Source of the DNA: Roseovarius sp.
GTDB lineage: Bacteria > Pseudomonadota > Alphaproteobacteria > Rhodobacterales > Rhodobacteraceae
Reading direction: 5' to 3'
DNA: 64,000 bases
Assembly (NCBI GenBank): GCA_027493545.1
Contig: JAOSKR010000002.1
Location: 682,001 to 746,000, forward strand
The translations under genes and the position numbers were made by a program. Of the stretch, positions 19,501-28,716 are shown one piece after another. The notes beneath the pieces are model-generated. The model was given only the letters and a program-made list of their open reading frames with translations, ran no database searches and was not told the DNA's origin. Position 1 is the stretch's first letter; each line of letters begins with the position of its first letter.

Positions 19501-20283
19501 ATGATCGTCGTCGAGGACGTTCACAAGCATTTCGGTGGATTCCGCGCCGTCGATGGCGCCAGCCTGTCGGTGCTCGAGGGTTCGATCACCGGGCTCATCG
19601 GGCCGAACGGTGCCGGAAAGACCACTCTTTTCAACGTGATCGCGGGTGTTCTTCCACCAACCTCGGGCCGTGTCATCATGGCCGGAGAGGACATCACCGG
19701 TCTGGCGCCGCATACTCTTTTTCACAAGGGGCTCCTGCGGACCTTCCAGATCGCGCACGAGTTCTCGTCGATGACCTGCCGCGAGAACCTGATGGTGGTG
19801 CCGGGGGCGCAGTCGGGCGAACGGCTGTGGAACACATGGTTCGGCCGCCGCCGCATCGCCGAGGAGGAGCGCGCGCTGCGCGCCAAGGCCGACGAGGTGC
19901 TGGAGTTCCTGACCATCTCGCACCTGGCCGATCAGCGGGCGGGCGAGGTCTCGGGCGGGCAGAAGAAGCTGCTGGAACTCGGCCGCACGATGATGGTCGA
20001 TGCCCGCATCGTGTTTCTCGACGAGGTCGGCGCCGGGGTGAACCGGACGCTCCTGAACACCATCGCCGACGCCATCGTCGCGCTCAACCGCGAGCGCGGC
20101 TATACCTTCGTGGTGATCGAACACGACATGGATTTCATCGGCCGCATCTGCGACCCGGTCATCTGCATGGCCGAGGGCAAGGTGCTGGCCGAGGGGACGC
20201 TCGACGAGATCAAGGCCAACGAGCACGTGATCGAGGCCTATCTCGGGACCGGCCTGAAGAACAAGGAGATGACGGGGGCATGA
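19501..20283 (+). CDS. livG: ABC transporter ATP-binding protein, LivG type
   Basis: 260 residues from the ATG at 19501 (MIVVEDVHKHFGGFRAVDGA). Walker A GLIGPNGAGKTTLFNVIAG, signature VSGGQKKLLELGR, switch His in FVVIEHDMDFI. Walker B reads IVFLDEVGAGVN, with Val where LivG proteins usually have Pro after the catalytic Glu; this is a mild deviation. The C-terminal tail HVIEAYLG is typical of LivG. An upstream in-frame start at 19405 would add about 32 residues with no family match. Cytoplasmic ATPase paired with LivF on LivH/LivM. Confidence 0.92.
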   Translation: MIVVEDVHKHFGGFRAVDGASLSVLEGSITGLIGPNGAGKTTLFNVIAGVLPPTSGRVIMAGEDITGLAPHTLFHKGLLRTFQIAHEFSSMTCRENLMVVPGAQSGERLWNTWFGRRRIAEEERALRAKADEVLEFLTISHLADQRAGEVSGGQKKLLELGRTMMVDARIVFLDEVGAGVNRTLLNTIADAIVALNRERGYTFVVIEHDMDFIGRICDPVICMAEGKVLAEGTLDEIKANEHVIEAYLGTGLKNKEMTGA

Positions 20284-20383
20284 GCGCAGGGGACACTGCC
20301 ATTGGGGGCGCCGCCCCCGCCGCCGGTTCCGGGCGGCCCCCGGGGGATCTGCACCCGGAAAGACGCGGGCGGGGCGCGCGCCG

Positions 20384-21099
20384 ATGTCTGAGCCGTTCCT
20401 GATCGGCGAGGGGATGACCGGCGGTTACGGCAAGTCGGGGCCCGATATCCTGCACGACTGCACCATCGCGGTGGAGCGCGGCGAGATCGCGGTCATCGTC
20501 GGCCCCAACGGCGCCGGCAAGTCGACGGCGATGAAGGCGATCTTCGGCATGCTCGACCTGCGCCGGGGCAATGTCCGGCTCGACGGCGAGGACATCACCG
20601 GGCTGAGCCCCAGGCGCGGGTACGCAAGGGCATGGGGTTTGTCCCGCAAAACGCCAACATCTTCACCTCGATGACGGTCGAGGAGAACCTCGAGATGGGC
20701 GCCTTCATCCGCGAGGACGACATCTCGGGCACGATGGAACAGGTCTACGACCTGTTTCCGATCCTGCGCGAGAAACGGCGCCGGGCGGCGGGGGAACTCT
20801 CGGGCGGGCAGCGCCAGCAGGTGGCGGTGGGGCGCGCGCTGATGACCGAACCCAAGGTGCTGATGCTCGACGAGCCCACCGCCGGGGTCAGCCCGATCGT
20901 GATGGACGAGCTTTTCGACCGCATCATCGAAGTGAGCCGCACCGGCATCCCGATCCTGATGGTCGAGCAGAACGCGCGCCAGGCGCTGGAGATCGCCGAT
21001 CGCGGCTATGTGCTGGTGCAGGGCGCGAATGCGCATACCGGGACCGGGCGCGAGTTGCTGGCCGACCCGGAGGTGCGCCGGAGTTTTCTGGGAGGATGA
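20384..21099 (+). CDS. livF: ABC transporter ATP-binding protein, LivF type (one frameshift)
   Basis: Walker A VIVGPNGAGKSTAMKAIFG lies in the first frame. The break comes at GAGCCCCAGG near 20612, where one more C restores LSPQARVRKGMGFVPQNANIF. The signature ELSGGQRQQVAVGRALM, Walker B VLMLDEPTAGVSP and switch His-equivalent ILMVEQNARQALEIAD follow in the second frame. Restored length is about 239 residues, normal for LivF. A GC-rich 100-base gap separates it from livG. The next gene starts at the overlapping stop. It is essential to the same transporter, which argues for a sequencing error, not decay. Confidence 0.9.
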
Positions 21100-21104
21100 C
21101 GGAG

Positions 21105-21524
21105 ATGCGCGGGATCATCGCGGGGCTGATGGTGCTGGGCGCCGTGGCGGGGTGCGGCGGCGGCGAACCGGCGGCCGGGGCGGTCGCGCCGGCGGTGGCG
21201 CACGAGCGGATGGTGGCCGGGCTGGCGGGCGCGTACATCTGGGATTGCACACTCGAATCGGACGCCGGCGGCGCGCCGTGGCGCTTTGCGCTGCAGCGGC
21301 GCGGCGAGGGCAATCGCGCCGAGGTGGTGGTGCTCGAGGCCGGGCTGAGCGTGACGCGGCGGGTGGAGGTGCGCAGGGACAACGCCGCGCGCGTCTATAC
21401 CATGCGCGACGGCAGCCGGGTTCTGGTGGCCACCGACGGCGAGGTGCAGGCGCGCGGCAAGGGCGTGGCGCGCGCCTCCGATCATCCCACCGGGCGCTGC
21501 CGCAAGGGCGGGCAGCCGGCATGA
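21105..21524 (+). CDS. Small lipoprotein of unknown function inside the transporter operon
   Basis: 139 residues. GGAGG at 21091-21095 is nine bases before the ATG at 21105 but abuts the ATG at 21096, so I use 21105. MRGIIAGLMVLGAVAGCGGG is a lipoprotein signal with the Cys at residue 17. The mature part has two cysteines (WDCTLES near the start and TGRCRKGG at the end) and a small beta-rich core with RVYTMRDGSRVLVATDGEVQ. No family recognised. Its position between livF and livH is unusual for this transporter type and suggests an accessory envelope role or chance insertion. Confidence 0.7.
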   Translation: MRGIIAGLMVLGAVAGCGGGEPAAGAVAPAVAHERMVAGLAGAYIWDCTLESDAGGAPWRFALQRRGEGNRAEVVVLEAGLSVTRRVEVRRDNAARVYTMRDGSRVLVATDGEVQARGKGVARASDHPTGRCRKGGQPA

Positions 21525-21699
21525 GCGGGGCACCAGAACCGGTGCGGCGGGCAAGCCCGGCACCCCGGCGGGATGGCGATGGTTGGCCGGGACTTTCCGA
21601 AATGCGATATCTTGCAGGGGGTCTTGTGGATAATTCGGGGGATATCCTGTGGATAAGTGATATGGGCGTCGGGTTTGGCGGCCAAACCGGGGGATGGGC

Positions 21700-22713
21700 A
21701 TGGCCGACCTTCTGAACGCGCTGGTGACGCTGGCGAACTTTGTCCTGATCCCCGCCGTCGCCTATGGCAGCCAGCTGGCGCTGGGGGCGCTGGGGGTGAC
21801 GCTGATCTACGGCATCCTGCGGTTTTCCAACTTCGCCCACGGCGACACCATGGCGTTCGGCACCATGGTCACGATCCTCTTCACCTGGTGGTTTCAGTCG
21901 ATGGGGCTGAGCCTGGGGCCGCTGCCCACGGCGCTGACCGCCCTGCCCTTCGGCATCCTCGTCTGCATGGCGCTGCTGCTGCTGACCGACCGCGCCGTCT
22001 ATCGCTTCTACCGCGAGCAGAAGGCCAAACCGGTCATCCCGGTCATCGTCTCGATCGGGGTGATGTTCGTGCTCAACGGGCTGGTGCGGTTCACGATCGG
22101 TCCCGGCGAGCAGCGTTTCGCCGACGGCGAGCGCTTCATCATCACCGCGCGCGACTTCCGCGACTGGAGCGGGCTCGAAGAGGGGCTGGCGCTCAAGACC
22201 ACGCAGGGCATCACCGTGGTCACGGCGGTGATCGTGGTCGCGGCGCTGTTCTGGTTCCTGAACCGCACCCGCACCGGCAAGTCGATGCGGGCCTATTCCG
22301 ACAACGAGGATCTGGCGTTGCTGAGCGGCATCAACCCCGACCGGGTGGTGATGGTCACATGGCTGATCGTGGCCGCGCTCGCGACAATCGCGGGGGTGCT
22401 CTACGGGCTCGACAAGTCGTTCAAGCCCTTCACCTATTTCCAGCTCCTGCTGCCGATCTTCGCCAGCGCCATCGTCGGCGGGCTGGGCAGCCCGCTCGGC
22501 GCCATCGCCGGCGGCTTCATCATCGCGTTCTCGGAGGTGATGATCACCTATGCCTGGAAGAAGGTGCTGGGCTATCTGATGCCCGCGGGCCTCGAGCCGG
22601 ACGGGCTGGTCCAGCTTCTGAGCACCGACTACAAGTTCGCGGTCAGCTTCGTCATCCTGCTGATCGTGCTTCTTTTCCGGCCCACAGGCCTTTTCCGAGG
22701 GAAAGCGGTATGA
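21700..22713 (+). CDS. livH: Branched-chain amino acid-type ABC permease, LivH type
   Basis: 337 residues. GGGGG at 21689-21693 abuts the ATG at 21694, so the ATG at 21700 (MADLLNALVTLANFVLIPA) is preferred. About eight membrane helices. The LivH signature is present: LGALGVTLIYGILRFSNFAH, GDTMAFGTMV, then KSMRAYSDNEDLALLSGINP (the ATPase-coupling loop) and ASAIVGGLGSPLGAIAGGF. Overlaps livM by four bases (ATGA). Inner-membrane channel subunit, partner of LivM. Confidence 0.93.
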   Translation: MADLLNALVTLANFVLIPAVAYGSQLALGALGVTLIYGILRFSNFAHGDTMAFGTMVTILFTWWFQSMGLSLGPLPTALTALPFGILVCMALLLLTDRAVYRFYREQKAKPVIPVIVSIGVMFVLNGLVRFTIGPGEQRFADGERFIITARDFRDWSGLEEGLALKTTQGITVVTAVIVVAALFWFLNRTRTGKSMRAYSDNEDLALLSGINPDRVVMVTWLIVAALATIAGVLYGLDKSFKPFTYFQLLLPIFASAIVGGLGSPLGAIAGGFIIAFSEVMITYAWKKVLGYLMPAGLEPDGLVQLLSTDYKFAVSFVILLIVLLFRPTGLFRGKAV

Positions 22714-24047
22714 ACGAGATGGTGAGAAATACCGCCCTTTTCGGCCTGGTGGCGGCGCTGATCGTGCTGACCGGCGTGATGCAGAGCTGGAACAACGCGC
22801 TCCTGATCCTCAACATGGGCCTCATCTCGGCGATCATGAGCCTCGGGGTGAACCTGCAATGGGGGTTCGCGGGACTCTTCAACGTCGGCATCATGGGGTT
22901 CGTCGCGCTCGGCGGGCTGGCCACGGTGCTGGTGTCGATGCCGCCCACCTATGACGCATGGTCGGCGGGCGGCGTGCGGGTGCTGGCGGGGCTTCTGACC
23001 GGCGCGGGCGTGATCGTGGCGGCGGCACTGGTGCGCGCGCGGATGGCACCGTCGCGGCGGCGCGCGCTGGCGATCGTGGTCATCCTGGTCGGCGGCTTCT
23101 TTCTTTACCGCTGGGTGTTCGATCCGGCGGTGGCGGCGATCGAGGCGGTCAACCCCGCCGGCACCGGCTATCTGGGCGGGCTGAACGTCTGTGTCGACGT
23201 CGAGGGCAAACCCTGCGGCTGGGTGATCCTGCTGGCCTGGCCGGTGGGCGGGATTCTGGCGGCGGGCGCGGCCTGGATCATCGGCAAGGCGGCACTGGGG
23301 CTGCGCAGCGACTATCTCGCCATCGCCACGCTCGGGATTGCCGAGATCATCCTCGCGGTACTCAAGAACGAGGACTGGCTGAATCGCGGCGTCAAGAACG
23401 TCTCGGGGCTGCCCCGCCCGGTGCCCTACGAGGTCGATCTGCAGGCCGATCCGGGCTTTGTCGAACGCGCGGCGGGGCTCGGGCTCGACCCGGCGACCGC
23501 ATCGGGGCTCTACATCAAGCTCGCCTATGCGGGGCTTTTCGCGATGGTGCTGATCTTCATCCTGCTGCTGGCCCAGCTGGCGCTGGCCAGTCCCTGGGGC
23601 CGGATGATGCGCGCGATTCGCGACAACGAGGTCGCGGCCGAGGCGATGGGCAAGGACGTGACCCGGCGGCACCTGCAGATCTTCATCCTGGGATCCGCCG
23701 TCTGCGGCATAGCCGGCGCGATGATGACCACGCTCGACGGCCAGTTCATTCCCACCTCCTACCAGCCGCTGCGCTATACCTTCCTGATCTGGGTGATGGT
23801 GATCGTGGGCGGGTCGGGCAACAATTTCGGCGCCGTTCTCGGCGGCTTCCTGATCTGGTTCCTCTGGGTCCAGGTCGAGCCGATCGGGCTGTGGCTGCTG
23901 CAGATGGCTACCATGCCCCTCGCCGAGGGCAGCGCGCTCAAGGCGCATCTGCTGGAAAGTGCTGCGCATATGCGGCTTTTGACGATGGGGCTCATTCTCC
24001 TTCTGGTGCTGCGCTTCAGTCCGCGCGGGCTGATCCCGGAACGATAG
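22710..24047 (+). CDS. livM: Branched-chain amino acid-type ABC permease, LivM type
   Basis: 445 residues, about ten membrane helices, longer than typical LivM because of an extra hydrophobic and periplasmic stretch (about residues 75-190). The LivM core follows: LGLRSDYLAIATLGIAEII, then ASPWGRMMRAIRDNEVAAEA (coupling loop), GIAGAMMTTLDGQFIPTSYQ, and WVMVIVGGSGNNFGAVLGG. It is coupled to livH by ATGA overlap and ends the operon. Confidence 0.93.
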   Translation: MNEMVRNTALFGLVAALIVLTGVMQSWNNALLILNMGLISAIMSLGVNLQWGFAGLFNVGIMGFVALGGLATVLVSMPPTYDAWSAGGVRVLAGLLTGAGVIVAAALVRARMAPSRRRALAIVVILVGGFFLYRWVFDPAVAAIEAVNPAGTGYLGGLNVCVDVEGKPCGWVILLAWPVGGILAAGAAWIIGKAALGLRSDYLAIATLGIAEIILAVLKNEDWLNRGVKNVSGLPRPVPYEVDLQADPGFVERAAGLGLDPATASGLYIKLAYAGLFAMVLIFILLLAQLALASPWGRMMRAIRDNEVAAEAMGKDVTRRHLQIFILGSAVCGIAGAMMTTLDGQFIPTSYQPLRYTFLIWVMVIVGGSGNNFGAVLGGFLIWFLWVQVEPIGLWLLQMATMPLAEGSALKAHLLESAAHMRLLTMGLILLLVLRFSPRGLIPER

Positions 24048-24113
24048 CGGATCGGGCCGCACCGGACCGCGGCGGCGGATATTCCCCGGGCACGGCTGGC
24101 GGGCACGGCGCGT

Positions 24114-24799
24114 TCAGTCGAAACTGTAGCCCAGAAGCGCGATCTCCCCGGCGAAATGGCGCGCCACCAGATCGCGCCCGGCCGCCGAATAGGCGGTGCG
24201 ATAGTCGCCCCCGGCCCCCTGATCTCGTGCGGCAGCGTGACGTGGCCGAGCCCGAGCCGGTCGCAGACGATGGCGAAATCCTCATTGAGCCGCTCGAACC
24301 GGCCGATGAAATCAACCAGCACGCGGCCGTTTTCGTCGCAGATGAACTCGGTCTGGGGCTTGAGTCGCGGATCGCCGGCGAAACGCTCGAGAAACGCGTC
24401 GAACGCCATCGGCGCGTCGATGCCGTATTCGCCGGTTTTCCAGTCACCCGACATGAGCTTGCGATGGATCGAATACAGCCGGTCCCACGGATTGCGCACG
24501 AAAGCGAACTTGAAATAGGCGTCGAACTGCGCCTGGGTGACGGTCAGCATGCTGCGCGGGTTGCGATAGGGAAATCCCGCCCGTCCCGCGATCAGGCGGC
24601 TGGCATAGCGCAGATGGCAGACCTGTCGCCAGCCCATCGCCACAACCGGGTTCGGATGCGGTTTCAGCCGGCGTATGGTGCGATGATCCTGGCGGCCATA
24701 GCCGGCGAAATCGGCGTGGTGGCCGAACACCGCCTCGATGCTGGTGCCGGCACATTTGGGAATGTGGATAAAGATCGCCTTGTATTCGTGGCTGATCAT
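24114..24799 (-). CDS. Sulfotransferase family 2 protein (one frameshift)
   Basis: About 228 residues after repair. It starts at the ATG at 24799 with MISHEYKAIFIHIPKCAGTS, the 5'-phosphosulfate-binding loop of PAPS-dependent sulfotransferases. FAFVRNPWDRLYSIHRKLMS is the 3'-phosphate-binding element. The frame breaks in the C-rich run near 24212 and resumes as GDYRTAYSAAGRDLVARHFA, ending at TGA 24114-24116. The total is exactly one base short of a whole number of codons, as expected for one lost base. It sits at the edge of the polysaccharide locus and would sulfate a carbohydrate in the cytoplasm. Confidence 0.85.
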
Positions 24800-25312
24800 G
24801 GGCTCCCCCACCGCGGACCCGGGATCGGGTGCGCGGTCCTGTTCATGTGCACGGCAGCAAATGTCAAGCAAAGCCGCGCGCCGCCCCGTCGCGGGACGGC
24901 GTGCCGTCACCGCGCCCATGCCCGGCCGCAAGGCGATCGCAGCAGCATTTCGCCGCACAGTGTTGCCTTTTCGTACCGGGGATGGTGGAAATCCGCCCGT
25001 TCTTGCAAAAGGCATGTTTTCCAATAATATGCGGTGGAATATTTCCGATTGACGGGATGTGCGGAACGGGCAACCGGGGGAATGGTGGTCGCTTTGTTGC
25101 CGGTTTTCCGCCGCTGAATTCATGGGCATGTTGACGCCATCTTAAGCAATTCCTAGATGATGGACCACGAGACAGTGAACACCCCGCGCACCCAGCAAGA
25201 ACAGCACAGGCAGCGACCGCGCCGGATTGACAAAGGCCCCAGACCCGCAAGACGACATCCGGCTCGAAAGACCCCCGAAATCATTCCGACCCGACCAATT
25301 GGAGACCACCGT
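24800..25312. other. Intergenic region before the polysaccharide genes
   Basis: No gene supported over 513 bases. Base composition is more AT-rich from about 24990 to 25160 than in flanking genes, which fits a regulatory region for the divergent sulfotransferase and sugar transferase genes. A candidate promoter is at 25131-25159. Confidence 0.5.
25131..25159 (+). promoter_or_regulatory. Candidate sigma70 promoter of the sugar transferase operon
   Basis: TTGACG (25131-25136), 17 bases, TAGATG (25154-25159). It would give a leader of about 145 bases before the ATG at 25313. Confidence 0.45.
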
Positions 25313-26470
25313 ATGGGCAGTGAGAGACCCCTGACGACCGGGACCTCCGCGCCCGTGGCCCTGGCCGTCACCGATGCGTCCTCTCGCCCTGCGCCTCAAT
25401 CTGTCCCGGCGGGCCGCCGCGGCGTCCGCCGCCGTCTCAGCCCCGGTTTCGTGCCCCGGAACGAAATCCTGCACCGGCTGTACAATCTTGCCGTCGTGAT
25501 CCCGATCACCATCGTGGCCCTGCCGTTCATGGCGCTGATTTCGCTGGCGCTGTTCATGACCCAGGGCCCCAGCATCCTGCATTTCGGCGAACGGCTGGGG
25601 CGCGACGGGCGGCGTTTCAACATGATCAAGTTCCGCACCCTCGACACCGAGGCCCAGCGGCACAGCCGCGAGGGCGCGCTGCCCAAGGACAGCGGTCTGG
25701 AAACCCCCCTTGGCAAGTTCCTGCGCGCCTCGCGGCTGGACGAGCTGCCGCAGCTTTTCAACATCATCCTGGGCGACATGAACATCTACGGCCCGCGCCC
25801 GGTGCGCCCGGTTCTGGCCGAGCGGGAGCTGCGAAACAACCCGCTTTACGGCATGCGCTTTCACGTCAAGCCGGGGCTGATCGGCCATACCCAGGCCTAT
25901 ATGCCGCATGATGCCACGCGGCGGTTGCGGGGCAAGTACAACTATATCTTGTGCACCAATCCGGTCGACTACAGGCTGGAACTGTGGCTCTGCCTGCGGG
26001 TGGGGATGCAGGTACTGTCCCGTGCGCTGGTCGAGATCTGGCTGCACCTGCGGCCGAGGACGCCCCGCCATGCCGCCGCCCACGAGGCACGCCGGGCACG
26101 GCGCTGGCAATTGGGACTGCGTTCCGACACCTTCAACGCGGAGGTCGCGGTGAGCGGCATCTCGCACGACCGCATCGTTCTGTCTGAACGGCTGTCGCCG
26201 CCCCTGCCCGAGCGCACCGACCTGATCATCCGGATCCGCCCGGCTGGAATCCGCAAGGCCCGGATTTCGCTGACCGAAATCGGCCCGGTCGAGGGCGGAT
26301 ATGCCTATGCCTATACGCCTTGCAACGACGTCGCGGTCTACATGATCGACCGCTATCCGATGGGCGAGCCCGCGATTCCGCCGAGGCCGCCGAAACCTGT
26401 CCTTGCCTCTTTCCGACAGCCCCGCCGGCAGGACTCCGTGACCGGGGCAGAGGGCGTTCCGGCAAAGTGA
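25313..26470 (+). CDS. Polyprenyl-phosphate sugar transferase (WcaJ/ExoY type) with C-terminal extension
   Basis: 385 residues from the ATG at 25313 (GGAGAC six bases upstream). One N-terminal hydrophobic segment (LYNLAVVIPITIVALPFMAL) is followed by the bacterial sugar-transferase core: FNMIKFRTLDTEA, LGKFLRASRLDELPQLFNII, GDMNIYGPRPVRP, RFHVKPGLIGHTQ. This would start a repeat unit by moving a sugar phosphate to undecaprenyl phosphate. A C-terminal region of about 125 residues (from RWQLGLRSDTFNAEV on) is not part of that core. It looks beta-rich and could be a PilZ-like or other regulatory domain; I cannot name it. Confidence 0.85.
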   Translation: MGSERPLTTGTSAPVALAVTDASSRPAPQSVPAGRRGVRRRLSPGFVPRNEILHRLYNLAVVIPITIVALPFMALISLALFMTQGPSILHFGERLGRDGRRFNMIKFRTLDTEAQRHSREGALPKDSGLETPLGKFLRASRLDELPQLFNIILGDMNIYGPRPVRPVLAERELRNNPLYGMRFHVKPGLIGHTQAYMPHDATRRLRGKYNYILCTNPVDYRLELWLCLRVGMQVLSRALVEIWLHLRPRTPRHAAAHEARRARRWQLGLRSDTFNAEVAVSGISHDRIVLSERLSPPLPERTDLIIRIRPAGIRKARISLTEIGPVEGGYAYAYTPCNDVAVYMIDRYPMGEPAIPPRPPKPVLASFRQPRRQDSVTGAEGVPAK

Positions 26471-26534
26471 TTCATCCGATTGCCCGGCCCCCTGCGATAA
26501 TCCACCAGAGGCGGGGTCACGCCCGCACCTTGCG

Positions 26535-27659
26535 TTGCTGCTGCCGCATCTTCGCCTCGGCGGGGTGGAAAAAAGCCTGTGCACCCCGGCCGCGCCGCTG
26601 CGGGCGCGCGGTTGGCGGGTGACGGTCGTGGCGCAGGCGCGCGACGGCGCGCTGCTCGACAGCCTTGGCCCCGGTACCGTCTGTCTCGATCTTGGCGGGC
26701 GCAGGTTGCCGGGGGCGACACTGGCGCTGGCACGGCTGATGCGGCACCAGGGTTTCGACCTGATCTACAGCGCCACCAACGCCACCAACGTGATCGCGCT
26801 GCTGGCCCGGCGGCTGGCCCGGCGCGAGGCTGCGACCGCCTGCGTGATCAGCGAGCATACCCCGCTGGAGCCCTTCCTTGCCGGGGCCAAGTGGCCGTGG
26901 CCGCGGTTGGCGGCGATGCGTCTGCTTTATCCCCGGGCGCAGGCGCTCTGCGCCCCCATGCCCGAGATCGGCGCCGAGCATGATGCCCGCCTGCCGGGCA
27001 TATTGCCGCCCTTTCACGTGCTGCCCAATGCCGTGGTCGCCGAAATTCCGCCCCGGCCGCCGCTGGCCGACATGGCCACCCGGCTGGTTTCGGTCGGCCG
27101 GCTGAGCCGGGAGAAACGTTTCGACCTGGCGATCCGGGCCTTTGCGCGCCTGCACGCCCGGCATCCCGGGGTGCGGCTGACGATCCATGGCGAGGGGCCG
27201 CAACGCGGCGCGCTGCAGGCGCTGGTCGCAGAACTGAACCTGGGCGACGCCGTCGCGTTGCCGGGACAGACCCGCGATGTCCCCGGCGTTCTGGCGCGCG
27301 CGGACGGCTTTCTTTGCACGTCAGAGCGCGAGGGGCTCGGAAACGCCATCATCGAGGCACAGGCGGCGGGCGTTCCGGTGCTCAGCATCGATTGCCCCTT
27401 TGGCCCGCGCCACCTGTTGCGCGGCGGGCGCGCCGGGCTGTTGCTGCCGAACGACGACTTGCAGTCGCTGAGCGATGCGCTCATACGCTTCTGCCACGAC
27501 AGGCCCGCCCGCGAGGCATGGCGCGAGGCGGCGCGCGAGGTGGCGGCGGGCTATACCGTGGATGCCGCCGCCGACAGCCACGACCGCCTGTTTCGCGCCA
27601 TTCTCGCCGATCACGGACAGGAGAACAGCAATGGAAATCAGACGCCTGACCGGCGATGA
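26535..27659 (+). CDS. Glycosyltransferase, GT4 family
   Basis: 374 residues from TTG at 26535. GT-B fold: the N-terminal LLPHLRLGGVEKSL glycine loop, a middle LVSVGRLSREKRFDLAIRAF, the donor-site IHGEGPQRGALQAL, and the C-terminal TSEREGLGNAIIEAQAAGVP with the E-x7-E pattern. The start is weakly supported. The frame is open upstream (RPHLA...) with no better codon, so the true N-terminus may be a few residues longer or hidden by an indel. No signal peptide; cytoplasmic face. Its end overlaps the next gene by 29 bases. Confidence 0.85.
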   Translation: MLLPHLRLGGVEKSLCTPAAPLRARGWRVTVVAQARDGALLDSLGPGTVCLDLGGRRLPGATLALARLMRHQGFDLIYSATNATNVIALLARRLARREAATACVISEHTPLEPFLAGAKWPWPRLAAMRLLYPRAQALCAPMPEIGAEHDARLPGILPPFHVLPNAVVAEIPPRPPLADMATRLVSVGRLSREKRFDLAIRAFARLHARHPGVRLTIHGEGPQRGALQALVAELNLGDAVALPGQTRDVPGVLARADGFLCTSEREGLGNAIIEAQAAGVPVLSIDCPFGPRHLLRGGRAGLLLPNDDLQSLSDALIRFCHDRPAREAWREAAREVAAGYTVDAAADSHDRLFRAILADHGQENSNGNQTPDRR

Positions 27660-28701
27660 GGCGCGCGCCTTCGGTCCGCAATTCGTCGCCCTGATGGCGG
27701 ATACCTTCGATGCCGAGGCCGCGGCACGCAAGCAAGGCGCCTGGGACTGGCTCTTTGCCACGCCGCTGGTCGCCGAGGGCCACCAGGCCGAGGTGATGGC
27801 GGTGTATGACGGGGAAACCCCGGTCGGTGCCGCGCTGATGTTCCCGATCATGGTCGCGCTCGACGGCCGGACCGACATATGGTGCCACCCGATGGGGTTG
27901 ATGATCAGGCCGGGCAAGCGCGGCGCCGGCATTGCGCTGTTGCGGCGGTTCTTTTCCACCTATGACAAGATGATGGGCATTCCCCGCAACGACCGGATGG
28001 AACGCGCCTTTCTGCGACTGGGAAACGGGTTCGGCACCGGGGTGGACAACCATTTCCGCCCGCTGCGCCCCGGCCGGATCGCCGCGCGGCGCAAGGGGCT
28101 GGGGGCGACGGGGCGCGCCCTGCTCGCGCCCGCCGACCTTGCCCGGCGTTCGGGCGTGAGGCTGCGGCGGGCGCTGGCGGGCGGAACACCGGGCTTCGAG
28201 GTCGAAGATGTGACCGATTTCGGCCCCGATTTCGATCGCCTCTGGCAGGATGCGCACAAAGGATACACCATCATCCACCGCCGCGACGCGGCGCATCTCA
28301 ACTGGCGCTACCGCGACTTTCCGCTGGCGCGCTACCGCACCTGCCTGCTGCGCCGGGCCGGGCAACCGGCGGGCTATGTCGTCACCCGGCTGCAAGAGGG
28401 CGACGGACGGCGCAACCTGCTGATCGTCGACATCTTCTGCGCCAGAGGTGACGTTGATGCCTATGGCGCCCTTCTCGCCCGGGTCGAGGGCGCGGCGCTG
28501 GACGCACGGGCCGACCAGATCATCCTGCAGGCAACGGGGCATTGCTGGGCCAATGGCGTGATCGGCCGCGCGGGCTATCATTTCCGCAAGCCGGTCAACG
28601 ACCTGCTGGTGCGGTCGGCCGATCCGGTGACCCATGCCAGGCTGGGCGAGGCAGTCGACGGCTATCACTACTGCCGCGGCGACGGCGACGAGGAATACTG
28701 A
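27631..28701 (+). CDS. GNAT-like acyltransferase in polysaccharide locus
   Basis: 356 residues. The ATG at 27631 follows GACAGGAG and overlaps the glycosyltransferase end. The N-terminal half has GNAT features: AVYDGETPVGAALMFPIMVA, then WCHPMGLMIRPGKRGAGIAL, an acetyl-CoA-binding-like RxGxxG/A segment. The C-terminal half (from about HRRDAAHLNWRYRDFPLARY) repeats a GNAT-like fold, as in two-domain proteins found near exopolysaccharide genes. It may acylate a sugar or a precursor in the locus, but the substrate is not predictable. Confidence 0.75.
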   Translation: MEIRRLTGDEARAFGPQFVALMADTFDAEAAARKQGAWDWLFATPLVAEGHQAEVMAVYDGETPVGAALMFPIMVALDGRTDIWCHPMGLMIRPGKRGAGIALLRRFFSTYDKMMGIPRNDRMERAFLRLGNGFGTGVDNHFRPLRPGRIAARRKGLGATGRALLAPADLARRSGVRLRRALAGGTPGFEVEDVTDFGPDFDRLWQDAHKGYTIIHRRDAAHLNWRYRDFPLARYRTCLLRRAGQPAGYVVTRLQEGDGRRNLLIVDIFCARGDVDAYGALLARVEGAALDARADQIILQATGHCWANGVIGRAGYHFRKPVNDLLVRSADPVTHARLGEAVDGYHYCRGDGDEEY

Positions 28702-28716
28702 ACGGTCCGGGCCGGG

